Source of the DNA: Myxococcaceae bacterium | GTDB taxonomy: Bacteria; Myxococcota_A; Polyangia; Polyangiales; Ga0077539 | Assembly: GCA_004297725.1 (NCBI GenBank) | Contig: SCUS01000071.1 | Coordinates: 310,001-374,000 of the forward strand | DNA: 64,000 nucleotides | Direction of reading: 5' to 3' | Shown: in pieces, positions 1-7,992 of the stretch | How positions within the stretch are numbered: position 1 is the first letter of the stretch | Layout: each line of letters begins with the position of its first letter | Notes under the pieces: generated by a model | Database searches by the model: none | What the model was told of the DNA's origin: nothing | Seen by the model: the letters and a program-made list of their open reading frames with translations, nothing else | Position numbers and translations under genes: made by a program

Positions 1-444
1 CACCCGGCGCACCGCGTTGGGGAGCACCACCCGCAGCACCGCCTCGCTGGCCTCGCGCCACCCGGCGCCGAGGTTGGTGCCGATGCCGGTGGTGAGGCGG
101 TCGAGGGCTCGCCGGGCGGTCTCCGCGCCCGCGGCGTCGAAGGGCGCCGGGGGGACGGCGACGCGCGCGTCGCGATCGAAGGTGATCACCGCGACGCGGT
201 CTTGCGGGCCGAGCGAGGCGAGCACGTTGCGGGTGGCCTGGAGGGCCAGCGCGAAGCGGCCGCCGCGCATCGAGCTCGAGGCGTCGATGGCGATGGCGAG
301 GCACAGCGGCGCGCGCGCCTCGGTGCCGGGTCCGTAGGCGGGCCCCGCCCAGCGCCCGTTGACGTCGAAGAGCAGGAACGCGTCCCGCTCACCGGCGCCG
401 AGCTCCGGGAGCCGGGCGGCGTGACAGACCAGGCCGAGGGGCAT
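1..444 (-). CDS. VWA domain protein (C-terminus cut by window edge)
   Basis: This open reading frame reads leftward off the window. The 148 visible residues start at an ATG 21 bases after the tldE stop. A von Willebrand factor A domain is clear: a hydrophobic strand leads into the MIDAS metal-binding motif DASSSM (D-x-S-x-S), followed by the strand DRVAVITFD and a TTGIGTNLGAG segment that supplies the later MIDAS threonine. Such domains bind divalent metal and protein partners. The product has no signal peptide and is probably cytoplasmic. Its position directly downstream of tldD/tldE suggests co-transcription. The ligand and the C-terminal part are unknown. Confidence 0.8.
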   Translation of the reverse strand, partial: MPLGLVCHAARLPELGAGERDAFLLFDVNGRWAGPAYGPGTEARAPLCLAIAIDASSSMRGGRFALALQATRNVLASLGPQDRVAVITFDRDARVAVPPAPFDAAGAETARRALDRLTTGIGTNLGAGWREASEAVLRVVLPNAVRRV

Positions 445-464
445 CGCGCGCCGTCGATCCCTTC

Positions 465-1823
465 TCAGCTGCCCGCGATGGTCATCTGCGCCACGCGAAT
501 CGTCGGCGACGCCACCCCGCTCTTCAGGTCGAGGTCGTCGCCCACCGCGTCGATGGAGCCGAAGAGCTCGCGGAAGTTCAGGCTGATCGTGACCTCCGAG
601 ACCGGGTACGCGAGCGCCCCGTCCTCGATCCAGTAGCCGACGGCGCCGCGGGAGAAGTCGCCGGTCACGGCGTTGAAGCCGAAGCCCATCATGCCGGTGA
701 CGAAGAGTCCGCGCTTCGTCGACCGGATGATCTCCGCGTGCGACTGCGTTCCCGGTTGCAGGAAGAAGTTCGACACGCCCGCGCCGGACCCGGTGCTGCT
801 CGCGCTGCTCCCGGTGCTCTTCAGCCCGAGCTTGCGCGCGCCGTAGGTGTCCAGCAGCCAGGTCTTGAGCACGCCGCCCTCGACCACCACGTTGCGGCGC
901 GCCGGCAGGCCGTCGCCGTCGAAGGGCCGCGAGCCGGGGCCCGCGTGGAGCAGCGGGTCGTCGACCATCGTCACCAGCGGGCTCGCGACGCGCTCCCCCA
1001 TGTGGTCGAGCAGGAAGCTGCTGCGGCGGTAGATCGCGTCGCCGGTGACGCAGCCCGCGAAGGCCCCGAGCAGCGAGCGCGCCGCGTCGGGGTCGAACAC
1101 CACCGGAGCCGTGGTGGTGGGGACGCGCTTCGATCCGAGCAGGGCGATGGTGCGCCGGGCGGCCTCGATGCCGATGGCCTCCTCGGACTCCAGCTTCGCG
1201 AGCTGACGCCGAGCGGACCAGTAGCTGGCCGTGCGGTTCTTCCCGCCCTCGTCGGAGGCGACCGGGGAGACCGAGAGCGAGGCGTAGCTGCCGTGGTAGC
1301 CCCCGCGGAAGCCGCCGCTCGTGGCCATGTAGAAGCCGCCGGAGGTGCGGCCGAAGGAGGCGCCCTCGCTGTTGTTGATGCGCGGATCGTAGCCGCGGGC
1401 GGCCTTCTCGGCGCGCTGGCAGCGGCGCACCGCGTCGTCGGCGTCGACGCCGTCGCAGGCGGGGTCATGCAGCCCGAGGTCGGCCCACGCCTTCGCGAGC
1501 TCGTCCGGGTCGGGCAGGCCCGCGAAGGGGTCTTCCTGGGAGAGGTCGCAGAGCTCGAGGGCGTCGCTCACGAGGCGGTCGAGGCCGTCGGCGGTGAGGT
1601 CGTTGGTGGAGCTCGTCGCCACGCGCTTGCCCTTGAAGGCCCGCACCGCGAGCGAGCAGGTGCCCGCCTCCTCCACGAGCTCGACCTCGTCGAGGCGCAC
1701 TCGCACCGAGAGGTCCTGGCCCGCGCGGGCGACCACCTTGGCGTCGGTGGCGCCGCCGTCGAGGAGGCGGCGGAGCACCGTGTCGGCGCGGTCGCGAAGC
1801 ATGTCGTCCTGGTTGGTTCCCAT
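465..1823 (-). CDS. pmbA: TldE/PmbA-family metalloprotease subunit
   Basis: This 452-residue protein belongs to the TldD/PmbA family but lacks the HExxxH zinc motif, as expected for the non-catalytic TldE partner. In characterised systems TldD and TldE form a heterodimeric protease that removes leader or unstructured peptides, including microcin and RiPP precursors. A GAGGAAG Shine-Dalgarno sequence precedes the ATG. The gene begins 9 bases after the tldD stop, so the two form an operon. The C-terminal half carries the family's glycine-rich region and a final VAQMTIAGS, matching the equivalent end of TldD. No RiPP precursor is visible nearby, so the substrate is open. Confidence 0.92.
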   Translation of the reverse strand: MGTNQDDMLRDRADTVLRRLLDGGATDAKVVARAGQDLSVRVRLDEVELVEEAGTCSLAVRAFKGKRVATSSTNDLTADGLDRLVSDALELCDLSQEDPFAGLPDPDELAKAWADLGLHDPACDGVDADDAVRRCQRAEKAARGYDPRINNSEGASFGRTSGGFYMATSGGFRGGYHGSYASLSVSPVASDEGGKNRTASYWSARRQLAKLESEEAIGIEAARRTIALLGSKRVPTTTAPVVFDPDAARSLLGAFAGCVTGDAIYRRSSFLLDHMGERVASPLVTMVDDPLLHAGPGSRPFDGDGLPARRNVVVEGGVLKTWLLDTYGARKLGLKSTGSSASSTGSGAGVSNFFLQPGTQSHAEIIRSTKRGLFVTGMMGFGFNAVTGDFSRGAVGYWIEDGALAYPVSEVTISLNFRELFGSIDAVGDDLDLKSGVASPTIRVAQMTIAGS

Positions 1824-1832
1824 GTGTCTTCC

Positions 1833-3293
1833 TCAGCGTCCCTGGACGGCGGTGCCGCCGACGGTCATCGACGAGATCTTGATCGTGGGGCAGCCGACGC
1901 CCACCGGGACGCTCTGCCCTTCCTTGCCGCAGGTCCAGATGCCATCGGAGACCTGCAGGTCGGTGCCGAGCATGGTGACCTTGGAGAGCGCGTCGGGGCC
2001 GTTGCCGATGAGGTTCACGTCCTTCACCGGCGCGGTGATCTTCCCGTTCTCGATGAGGTAGGCCTCGCTCAAGGAGAACACGAAGTCCCCGGAGGCGATG
2101 TCCACCTGGCCGCCGCCGAAGCGCCGCGCGTAGATGCCGTTCTGCACCGAGCGGACGATCTCCTCGGGGTCGTGCGGACCCGCCAGCAGCAGCGTGTTGG
2201 TCATGCGGGGCATCGGCGTGGCGCGGAAGCTCTCGCGGCGCCCGTTGCCCGTCGGCGCGAGGCCGAAGTGCCGCGCCGAGAAGGTGTCGTGCAGGTACCC
2301 CCGGAGCTCGCCGTTCTCGATGAGCGTGGTGCTCGTCGGGGTGAAGCCCTCGTCGTCGACGTTGATCGATCCGCGCCCGTGGTCGAGGTCGCCGCGGTCG
2401 ACGACGGTGCAGAGCGAGGACGCCACCGGGGTGCCGATGCGCCCCGAGTAGTTGCTCACGCCCTTGCGGTTGAAGTCCGCCTCGAGGCCGTGGCCCACCG
2501 CCTCGTGCAGCAGGATGCCCGCGTCGCCCGGGCCCAGCACCACCTCCATCTCCCCGGCGGGCGCCTCGCGCGCGTCGAGCATCGCCACCGCGAGGCGCAC
2601 GGCCTCGCGGGCGTGGTCGTCGACGGACTTGCCGGGCTGGTCGAAGTACTCCATCCCCACGCGGCCGCCGCCGCCAGAGCTCCCGGACTGGCGCTTGCCC
2701 TCGCGCTCGACGATGACCCGCACCCCGAAGCGCAGCATGGGCTGCACGTCTCGCACGAAGCGGCCCTCGCTGGTCGCGATGAGCAGCTCGCGCACGGACT
2801 CGTTGAGCGAGGCCTCGACCCGGTGCACCCGGGAGTCGGCCGCGCGGGCGGTGCGGTCGGCCTGGAGCAGGAGGTCTCGCTTGCCCGCCCCGGCGACCAC
2901 GATGGAGGGGACGGACACGAGGTAGCGCTCGGGGTGCGCTCGGGCGGTCACCTCGGCGACCTCGCGGGCGTCGCCGCGGGCGATCTGCGCGGCGGTGCGG
3001 GCGGCGCGCAGGAGGGCCTCCCAGGAGAGGTCTTCGGTGTACGCGTAGCCGGCGGCGAAGCCTCGCTGCACGCGGATGCCGACGCCGACGGAGACACCCC
3101 GGCTCGCGGACTTCACGATGCCCTCCTCGAGGACCATCGAGGCCCCGAGGCCGTACTCGGCGAAGAGGTCGGCGGCGTCGCCGCCCTGGGAGAGCGCGAC
3201 GGTCAGCAGCTTGCGGGCGCGCTCGTGGTCGATCTCGAAGGGCCCACCGGGCGCGAACGGGGCGCGCGGGAGCGCGGTGTGTTGCAGGGTCAT
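1833..3293 (-). CDS. tldD: TldD zinc metalloprotease subunit
   Basis: This is a 486-residue catalytic TldD subunit. The zinc motif HEAVGHGLEAD lies at about residues 263-273, with the HExxxH pattern (H263, E264, H268) typical of TldD. An in-frame upstream start exists at 3434, but the ATG at 3293 is preceded by AAAGGAG and gives the usual family length. The protein would act in the cytoplasm with the product of the next gene (TldE). The upstream 300 bases hold the likely promoter and a possible 29-codon membrane peptide. Confidence 0.93.
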   Translation of the reverse strand: MTLQHTALPRAPFAPGGPFEIDHERARKLLTVALSQGGDAADLFAEYGLGASMVLEEGIVKSASRGVSVGVGIRVQRGFAAGYAYTEDLSWEALLRAARTAAQIARGDAREVAEVTARAHPERYLVSVPSIVVAGAGKRDLLLQADRTARAADSRVHRVEASLNESVRELLIATSEGRFVRDVQPMLRFGVRVIVEREGKRQSGSSGGGGRVGMEYFDQPGKSVDDHAREAVRLAVAMLDAREAPAGEMEVVLGPGDAGILLHEAVGHGLEADFNRKGVSNYSGRIGTPVASSLCTVVDRGDLDHGRGSINVDDEGFTPTSTTLIENGELRGYLHDTFSARHFGLAPTGNGRRESFRATPMPRMTNTLLLAGPHDPEEIVRSVQNGIYARRFGGGQVDIASGDFVFSLSEAYLIENGKITAPVKDVNLIGNGPDALSKVTMLGTDLQVSDGIWTCGKEGQSVPVGVGCPTIKISSMTVGGTAVQGR

Positions 3294-3417
3294 GACGGAT
3301 GCAGACTCCTTTCGGCGAGGCTCGTAGGTGTCTCGCGGCCATGGGCCGCGGGAGCGCGAGCATACGACGCCGAAGGGCCGTGCGCTCCGTCTGCGATCGA
3401 CGGCGCGCGACTCCGGC

Positions 3418-3507
3418 TCAGGGCGCCGGAGCACGGCCGAGGCGGAGCGTCGCGATCAGCAGACCGAAGGAGATGAGGCCAGGAACGCTGGCGAGGAGGA
3501 GGTCCAT
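3418..3507 (-). CDS. possible 29-residue membrane peptide
   Basis: In the roughly 300-base gap between the GST-like gene and tldD, a short frame on the same strand begins with ATG after GACGGGAGCTC, a plausible Shine-Dalgarno sequence. It encodes 29 residues with one hydrophobic stretch (MDLLLASVPGLISFGLLIAT) and a basic end. It could be a small membrane protein upstream of tldD or a chance frame in GC-rich DNA. I do not recognise a family. Confidence 0.25.
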   Translation of the reverse strand: MDLLLASVPGLISFGLLIATLRLGRAPAP

Positions 3508-3592
3508 GAGCTCCCGTCGAGCAGCGGGCGTGCCGGTGGGGCGGGGGCCGCGCGCTGCGCTCGCCTGCGGGATCAGGCGTGTGCGCCCGGAC

Positions 3593-4330
3593 CTACGAGC
3601 GCGTCGCCGCGTCCACGCGGTCGAGCCATGCGCGCAGGGCGGGCCGAGCCTCGACCTGCTCTCGCTGCCACGGGGTGAGCGCGCTGCGCAGGCTGTGGAG
3701 CTGGGCGAAGAGGCTGATGTCCGCCACGGTGATCTCCGAGCCCAGCCAGAAGCCCTCGCGCGGCGCCCTCGCGTCGAGCTGATCGAGGGTGAGAGAGAAG
3801 CGCGCCCAGCAGGCCTCGGGGCCGCGGCGCCAGACGTCCCGCGCCCGCAGCGTCTCGATCACCCTGCGCCGCAAGAGCGCCGGGATCACCCGGCGCAGCA
3901 GCGCGGGCATCGCGGCGAAGTACGCCTCGCGCACCAGCGGCCAGTTGCGCTCGTCGGCCCAGCGGGAGGCCACCAGGTAGCCGTTGAGCGCCGTGTCGCC
4001 GAGCTCCTCCCAGAGCCAGGCCTCGGCCCGGAGCGCCGGGTCCGCCGGGAGCAGCGAGCGCCCGCCCAGGGACTCCAGCCGGGCGACGATCGCCGTCGAG
4101 TCGGCGACCGGCTCGTCGCCCACCAGGAGCACCGGCACCTGCCCGGCGGGGTTGAGGTGCTCGAAGGTCGCGGGCTGCTCGCCGTGGCGCCGCGCGTACG
4201 AGAGCCCGGAGGCGCGCAGCGCGCGGTGCGCCTTCAGGCAGAAGGGCGAGTGGCTCTCCAGGCCGGCGACGCCGGTGTCGGCGAGCTCGCAGAGGGTCAG
4301 CGCGGGAGTCGAGGCGATGGGGGCGTTCAT
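3593..4330 (-). CDS. glutathione S-transferase-like protein
   Basis: This 245-residue protein has the GST layout. The N-terminal thioredoxin-fold domain contains HSPFCLKAHRALRASGL (position of the active-site Cys/Ser helix) and the cis-proline strand GQVPVLLVGDEPVADSTAI, where the Asp-Ser pair normally binds the glutathione gamma-glutamyl group. An all-helical C-terminal domain includes the N-capping motif ITVADISLF. It probably conjugates or isomerises a small electrophile in the cytoplasm. The ATG at 4330 is preferred over an in-frame start at 4459 that would run through the divergent promoter. The WYL regulator is transcribed divergently about 100 bases away and may control it. Confidence 0.85.
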   Translation of the reverse strand: MNAPIASTPALTLCELADTGVAGLESHSPFCLKAHRALRASGLSYARRHGEQPATFEHLNPAGQVPVLLVGDEPVADSTAIVARLESLGGRSLLPADPALRAEAWLWEELGDTALNGYLVASRWADERNWPLVREAYFAAMPALLRRVIPALLRRRVIETLRARDVWRRGPEACWARFSLTLDQLDARAPREGFWLGSEITVADISLFAQLHSLRSALTPWQREQVEARPALRAWLDRVDAATRS

Positions 4331-4405
4331 GGGGGTTCTGCTCGGGTTCAGGGGACGACCACTGGGGGAGCGAGGCGACTGGAGCCAACAGATAGCTGGT
4401 CGATT

Positions 4406-4424
4406 TGTCAGGTGGATGTCAGGT
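4406..4424. promoter_or_regulatory. direct repeat TGTCAGGT in a divergent promoter
   Basis: Two exact copies of TGTCAGGT (4406-4413 and 4417-4424) are separated by three bases, giving an 11-bp period close to one helical turn. They sit just ahead of the regulator start at 4432 and in the region shared with the divergent GST-like gene. This is a natural candidate operator for the HTH-WYL regulator; binding is inferred. Confidence 0.4.
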
Positions 4425-4431
4425 TTCGACC

Positions 4432-5079
4432 ATGCGCCGCACCGAGCGTCTCTTCGCACTCTCCGAGGCCCTGCGCGCCCGACGCACGGGCATCACCGCC
4501 GAGGCCCTGGCCGAGCGCTTCAACGTGAGCCTGCGCACCATGTACCGCGACCTGGAGAGCCTCCGCGCGGCCTCGCTCCCGGTGCACGCCGAGCGGGGTC
4601 GCGGCGGGGGCTACGCGCTCGACCGCTCGTACGCCCTGCCGCCGGTGAACTTCACCGCCCGCGAGGCCTCGCTGCTCGTCACCGCGGGCCGGCTGCTCAT
4701 CGACCAGCGCTGGATGCCCTTCACCGACACCCTCGCGACGGCGCTCGACAAGGTCGAGTCGGCCCTGCCGCCGCGGGGGCAGCGAGACCTGGCGGCGCTG
4801 CGGCGCTCGCTGTCCTTCGTCGGGGTCCCGGCGAGGAGCTGCGAGCCCGAGGTGCGCGAGGTGATCGAGAGCGCGTGGGTCGAGCAGCGCCCGCTGCGCA
4901 TCCGCTACGACGGCGCCCGCGGCGAGGCCGACCGCACGGTGCGCATCCGGAGCGTGGTGATGGAGCGCACCGAGACCCTGCTCAACTGCGACGACCTCGA
5001 CAAGGGCGAGGCCCGGCAGTTCAAGCTGCACAAGGTCACGGCGGCGAGGCTGGTCGAGGAGGCTTCGAGCGTCAGTTGA
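4432..5079 (+). CDS. YafY-type HTH-WYL transcriptional regulator
   Basis: The protein has 215 residues from the ATG (a TTG at 4405 would add nine residues). Its N-terminus is a DeoR-like winged helix: RTERLFALSEAL, then TAEALAERFNVSLRTMYRDL, a classic recognition helix, then a wing with GGGYALD. The C-terminal half is a WYL-like sensor domain (RPLRIRYDGA), though the canonical Trp-Tyr-Leu core is not fully kept. Such proteins bind small ligands or nucleic acids and regulate neighbouring genes. It faces the GST-like gene and probably controls that gene and itself through the TGTCAGGT direct repeat. Confidence 0.85.
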   Translation: MRRTERLFALSEALRARRTGITAEALAERFNVSLRTMYRDLESLRAASLPVHAERGRGGGYALDRSYALPPVNFTAREASLLVTAGRLLIDQRWMPFTDTLATALDKVESALPPRGQRDLAALRRSLSFVGVPARSCEPEVREVIESAWVEQRPLRIRYDGARGEADRTVRIRSVVMERTETLLNCDDLDKGEARQFKLHKVTAARLVEEASSVS

Positions 5080-5353
5080 GCTCGGTGGGGTCGATCTTCG
5101 GCGGCACCGCGACGGGGGGTGGGGCCTCCGGCTCCGCAGCGACCTCGGGGTTGTCGGCGGCCTCGCGCGCGGCGGCGGCGTTGGTGGTGTACTCCGCGGC
5201 GCGCTTGGGGACGGGCTCTCGCTCGGCGGCGCGCTCCCACTGTCGGGCGGCCTCGCGCCACGCGGTCACCCGAGCGCTCTCGTCTCCCGCGGCGCGCGCC
5301 TTCTGCTCTGCGGCCGTCGCCTTCGCGACGTGGGGGTTCTTTCCAAAGCTCAT
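5072..5353 (-). CDS. small charged hypothetical protein
   Basis: This 93-residue protein begins MSFGKNPHVAKA and is rich in Ala, Glu, Arg and Lys, with predicted helix through AWREAARQWERAAE and a Pro-rich tail (APPPVAVPPK). The ATG at 5353 is preceded by GGAGACCAC; an in-frame start at 5422 is less likely. There is no signal peptide or membrane segment. Its end overlaps the end of the convergent WYL regulator by 8 bases. I recall similar short proteins in myxobacteria but assign no function. Confidence 0.7.
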   Translation of the reverse strand: MSFGKNPHVAKATAAEQKARAAGDESARVTAWREAARQWERAAEREPVPKRAAEYTTNAAAAREAADNPEVAAEPEAPPPVAVPPKIDPTELN

Positions 5354-5551
5354 GTGGTCTCCGATGCCTCCAGAAGGTGCGTCATGCCACATCGCCGGAG
5401 CGTCCGCTCGGTGACATGACATATCCTGTCCCCGGGGGCCGAGGCCCCGTGGCGGTGCCCATCCATCCCTTCCAGCGCCGGGGGATCTTGTCTATCCTCC
5501 CGATCCTTCCGCCGCGGACAGGCCGCGGCGACGAGCGCAGAGGCGAAGTCG

Positions 5552-5938
5552 ATGCACGAGCAGGACATGGCGATCTTGAAGTCCCTGGTGGCGGTGGCCT
5601 GGATCGATGGGCAGTTCGCGACCGAGGAGCGCGAGCACCTCGACGCGCTGATCAACGCGTTCGGCGCGACGGAGGCCGAGGCCCAGGCCGTGCGCGATTT
5701 CGCGTCGACGCCGCGCACCCTCGCGGACATCCCCCTGACCGACCTCTCCGCCGACGACCGTCGCACGCTGCTCAACCACGCGGTGGTGCTCACGCACATC
5801 GACGGCGAGCAGACGGGCGTGGAGAAGGCCTTCGTGGGCGACCTCACGCACCTGCTGCGCATCCCCGAGGCCGAGTCGACGCGCATCGTCGAAGCGGCGG
5901 AGGCGCGGGTGAAGCGCCTCCTCCAGCAGACCACCTGA
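5552..5938 (+). CDS. TerB-like protein
   Basis: This 128-residue all-helical protein matches the TerB/DnaJ-associated fold. The opening helix MAILKSLVAVAWIDGQFATEE contains the typical acidic D-G-x-x-x-x-x-E metal-binding pattern, echoed by THIDGEQTGVEKAF in the second half. The TerB family is linked to tellurite resistance and envelope stress, but stand-alone copies are usually uncharacterised. AGAGGCGAAG lies ahead of the ATG. It converges on the membrane protein gene that ends 8 bases away. Confidence 0.75.
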   Translation: MHEQDMAILKSLVAVAWIDGQFATEEREHLDALINAFGATEAEAQAVRDFASTPRTLADIPLTDLSADDRRTLLNHAVVLTHIDGEQTGVEKAFVGDLTHLLRIPEAESTRIVEAAEARVKRLLQQTT

Positions 5939-5945
5939 ACCCTTC

Positions 5946-7229
5946 CTAGAACCTGATCTGCGGCAGACCCCCAGGCGCCGCCTGGGGAGCCCGCTGCGCG
6001 CCGCCACCCAGCAAGCCCGGCAAGCCGTCGGTCATCCGCGCCATGTCCGACGCGATCTGCTGCGCGGCGCGGGCGGCGTTGACCAGCGCCGTCACCTGCG
6101 GCGGCGTGAGGGTCAGGGTCACCACCGCGCTGCGGTCATCCTGGGTGATGCGGAGCTGGTCGACGGCCGCGCGCGCGACGCCGAAGCCCGCGTCGATGCG
6201 GTCGAAGCGCTCGCCCGCGTCGCGCCCGCCGGTGAGCCCCGCCATCGCGCGCATCGCGCCGAAGCCCTGCTGCGCCTCGCCGATGCCCGAGAGGATCTCG
6301 GCCTTGCGCGCGGCCCAGAACGACTGGAGCGCCACGGTGAAGGGCCGGGCGACGGTCGCCGTGGGAAACTCCCCGCGCGCCAGCGCCGAGACGCCGTTGC
6401 CCACGAGGCTGATGGCGACGCCGCCGGTCTCCATCTGCCGCGCCAGCGTGAGGTCGGCGCTGCCGGGGTTGGCGCGCACCAGGTCGTCCGCGAACTCGTT
6501 GACGGTCTGCTGGTTCTGCGTGCGGATGGCCGCCACGTCGACGGCGACGGCGACGGCCTGCTGCGCCCCGAGGCGGTCCATCATGCGGGCGATGGGGGAG
6601 CTCGAGCTCAGGCCGGGCGCCTCCTGGTAGGCGAAGCGCAGCGCGGTGGGCATGTACCCCTGCTCGGCCACGAGCACGCTGCCGTCCATGAAGTGCACCG
6701 CCGGGTCGCGCGGCGTCCTGCTCGATCCGCGCAGCACCGGGGTGAGCACCGTGTGGCCGTTGACCGTGGTGGTGGTGGTGGTGCCCTGGGAGAGGCCCAT
6801 CACGGCGTCGAAGCACTGCCGGGCCTTCGCCGGGGTGACGTCGTGCACGCCGGTGGCGACCCAGGCCGAGGTCGACCGGCCGGCGAGCAGGTCGCGGTCG
6901 GCGCCGACGAACACCGTGCGCAGGTGGTCGACCGGGTCGAAGCTGCAGCGGGTGACGACGTCCTGCATCTGCCGGGAGAGGGCGGTCTCCCGGGCGCTGG
7001 CGTCCGGGGCGGGGTGGGTGATCGTGCGCCGCAGGTCGGCGAAGGGAGGGAAGACCCGGATCTGGTCGAGCTCGATGCGGGCGACGACGAAGCTGTTGGG
7101 AGGCATCCGGCTGAGGGCGTTGGCGGAGGTCTTGTTCTTCCGCCACATCCAGAAGGCAGTGCCGCCCACCGCGGCGAGGCTGCCCACGACGACGACGCCC
7201 ACGACTCCGACCATCACGTTCTTGTTCAA
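5946..7229 (-). CDS. membrane-anchored hypothetical protein
   Basis: The protein has about 427 residues. A single N-terminal transmembrane helix (MVGVVGVVVVGSLAAVGG) is followed by RKNK and a long extracytoplasmic region. A run of threonines (GTTTTTTVNG) comes from an ACC-rich tract near 6770. The C-terminal 35 residues are rich in Gly, Pro and Gln. The TTG at 7229 is chosen because it supplies positive charge (NKN) before the helix; GTG 7217 and ATG 7214 are alternatives. I recognise no catalytic motif. The repeated opening PPNSFVVARIELD resembles periplasmic proteins of unknown function in myxobacteria. Confidence 0.7.
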   Translation of the reverse strand: MNKNVMVGVVGVVVVGSLAAVGGTAFWMWRKNKTSANALSRMPPNSFVVARIELDQIRVFPPFADLRRTITHPAPDASARETALSRQMQDVVTRCSFDPVDHLRTVFVGADRDLLAGRSTSAWVATGVHDVTPAKARQCFDAVMGLSQGTTTTTTVNGHTVLTPVLRGSSRTPRDPAVHFMDGSVLVAEQGYMPTALRFAYQEAPGLSSSSPIARMMDRLGAQQAVAVAVDVAAIRTQNQQTVNEFADDLVRANPGSADLTLARQMETGGVAISLVGNGVSALARGEFPTATVARPFTVALQSFWAARKAEILSGIGEAQQGFGAMRAMAGLTGGRDAGERFDRIDAGFGVARAAVDQLRITQDDRSAVVTLTLTPPQVTALVNAARAAQQIASDMARMTDGLPGLLGGGAQRAPQAAPGGLPQIRF

Positions 7230-7293
7230 GGCGACCGGTGAGCGCTTTCTGCGGCCAGTCAACCCATCGCGCCGCGGCGCGGACACTAGCAGG

Positions 7294-7992
7294 TCAGCGC
7301 CCGTGCAACACGCCGACCGCGTCGAGGTCGAAACCCGTCGCCGGGGCCATGAGGCCCTGCGTCTCGAGGTCCCGGATGCGGACGAAGCGAGCGCGGGCGA
7401 GACGCACCGTCGCGAGGTCGAAGCCGTCGCCGCCCGCGACGCGAGGGTCGAGGGCACAGAGGCCGTTGGAGGGCGAGGCGTAGACGGGGGTCCAGCCCGC
7501 GCAGCCGGTGTGGGGTCGCGCGCCCCGCGGGTCGCAGGGGAAGGTCACCCAGGTGGCGCCGTCGTCGCTGACGGACACCTCGCCGAGCTCCTCCCAGTAG
7601 CGCTCCTCGACCCCGGGGACCATGAACGCGTTCTCGAAGACCACGAGGTCGTCGCCGGGGCCGTCGACGATGTCACGGTCGAAGCCGAGCACGATCTCGC
7701 CGCCCCGCCCGAGCGAGACCGTGTCGGTTCCGCCGCGCAGGTCGCCGGCGCCCTGCGGAGGGCCGAGGACGATGTCCGGCATCGAGGAGTGCCCGAAGGT
7801 CGCCCCTTCGCCCGCCCGGAAGGACACCACGCGCGACGCGTAGGGGCCTCCCACCACCCGGCCGTCCGGGCGCGCCTCGGCGTCCGTGAAGGCGCACGGG
7901 GACGACGCGTCGGAGGGAGCGTCCGCGGGGTCGATGGGCGTCCCGCCGCAGCCCGCGAGGGCGGCCGCGACGAGGGCCAGCGAGGGCCTCAC
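7294..7992 (-). CDS. surface lipoprotein, second gene of the riboswitch operon
   Basis: This 232-residue lipoprotein has the signal peptide MRPSLALVAAALAGC (acylated Cys15). The body contains VSLGRGGEIVLGFDRDI then DGPGDDLVVFENAF, and ends with a strand-rich segment (RFVRIRDLETQG and GFDLDAVGVLHG). This pattern occurs in bacterial cell-surface proteins of unknown function. The GTG start overlaps the TGA stop of the upstream beta-propeller gene in the sequence GTGA, so translation is probably coupled and the two products probably work together. Both lie downstream of a cobalamin riboswitch, so a role in B12 capture is inferred, not shown. Confidence 0.8.
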   Translation of the reverse strand: MRPSLALVAAALAGCGGTPIDPADAPSDASSPCAFTDAEARPDGRVVGGPYASRVVSFRAGEGATFGHSSMPDIVLGPPQGAGDLRGGTDTVSLGRGGEIVLGFDRDIVDGPGDDLVVFENAFMVPGVEERYWEELGEVSVSDDGATWVTFPCDPRGARPHTGCAGWTPVYASPSNGLCALDPRVAGGDGFDLATVRLARARFVRIRDLETQGLMAPATGFDLDAVGVLHGR

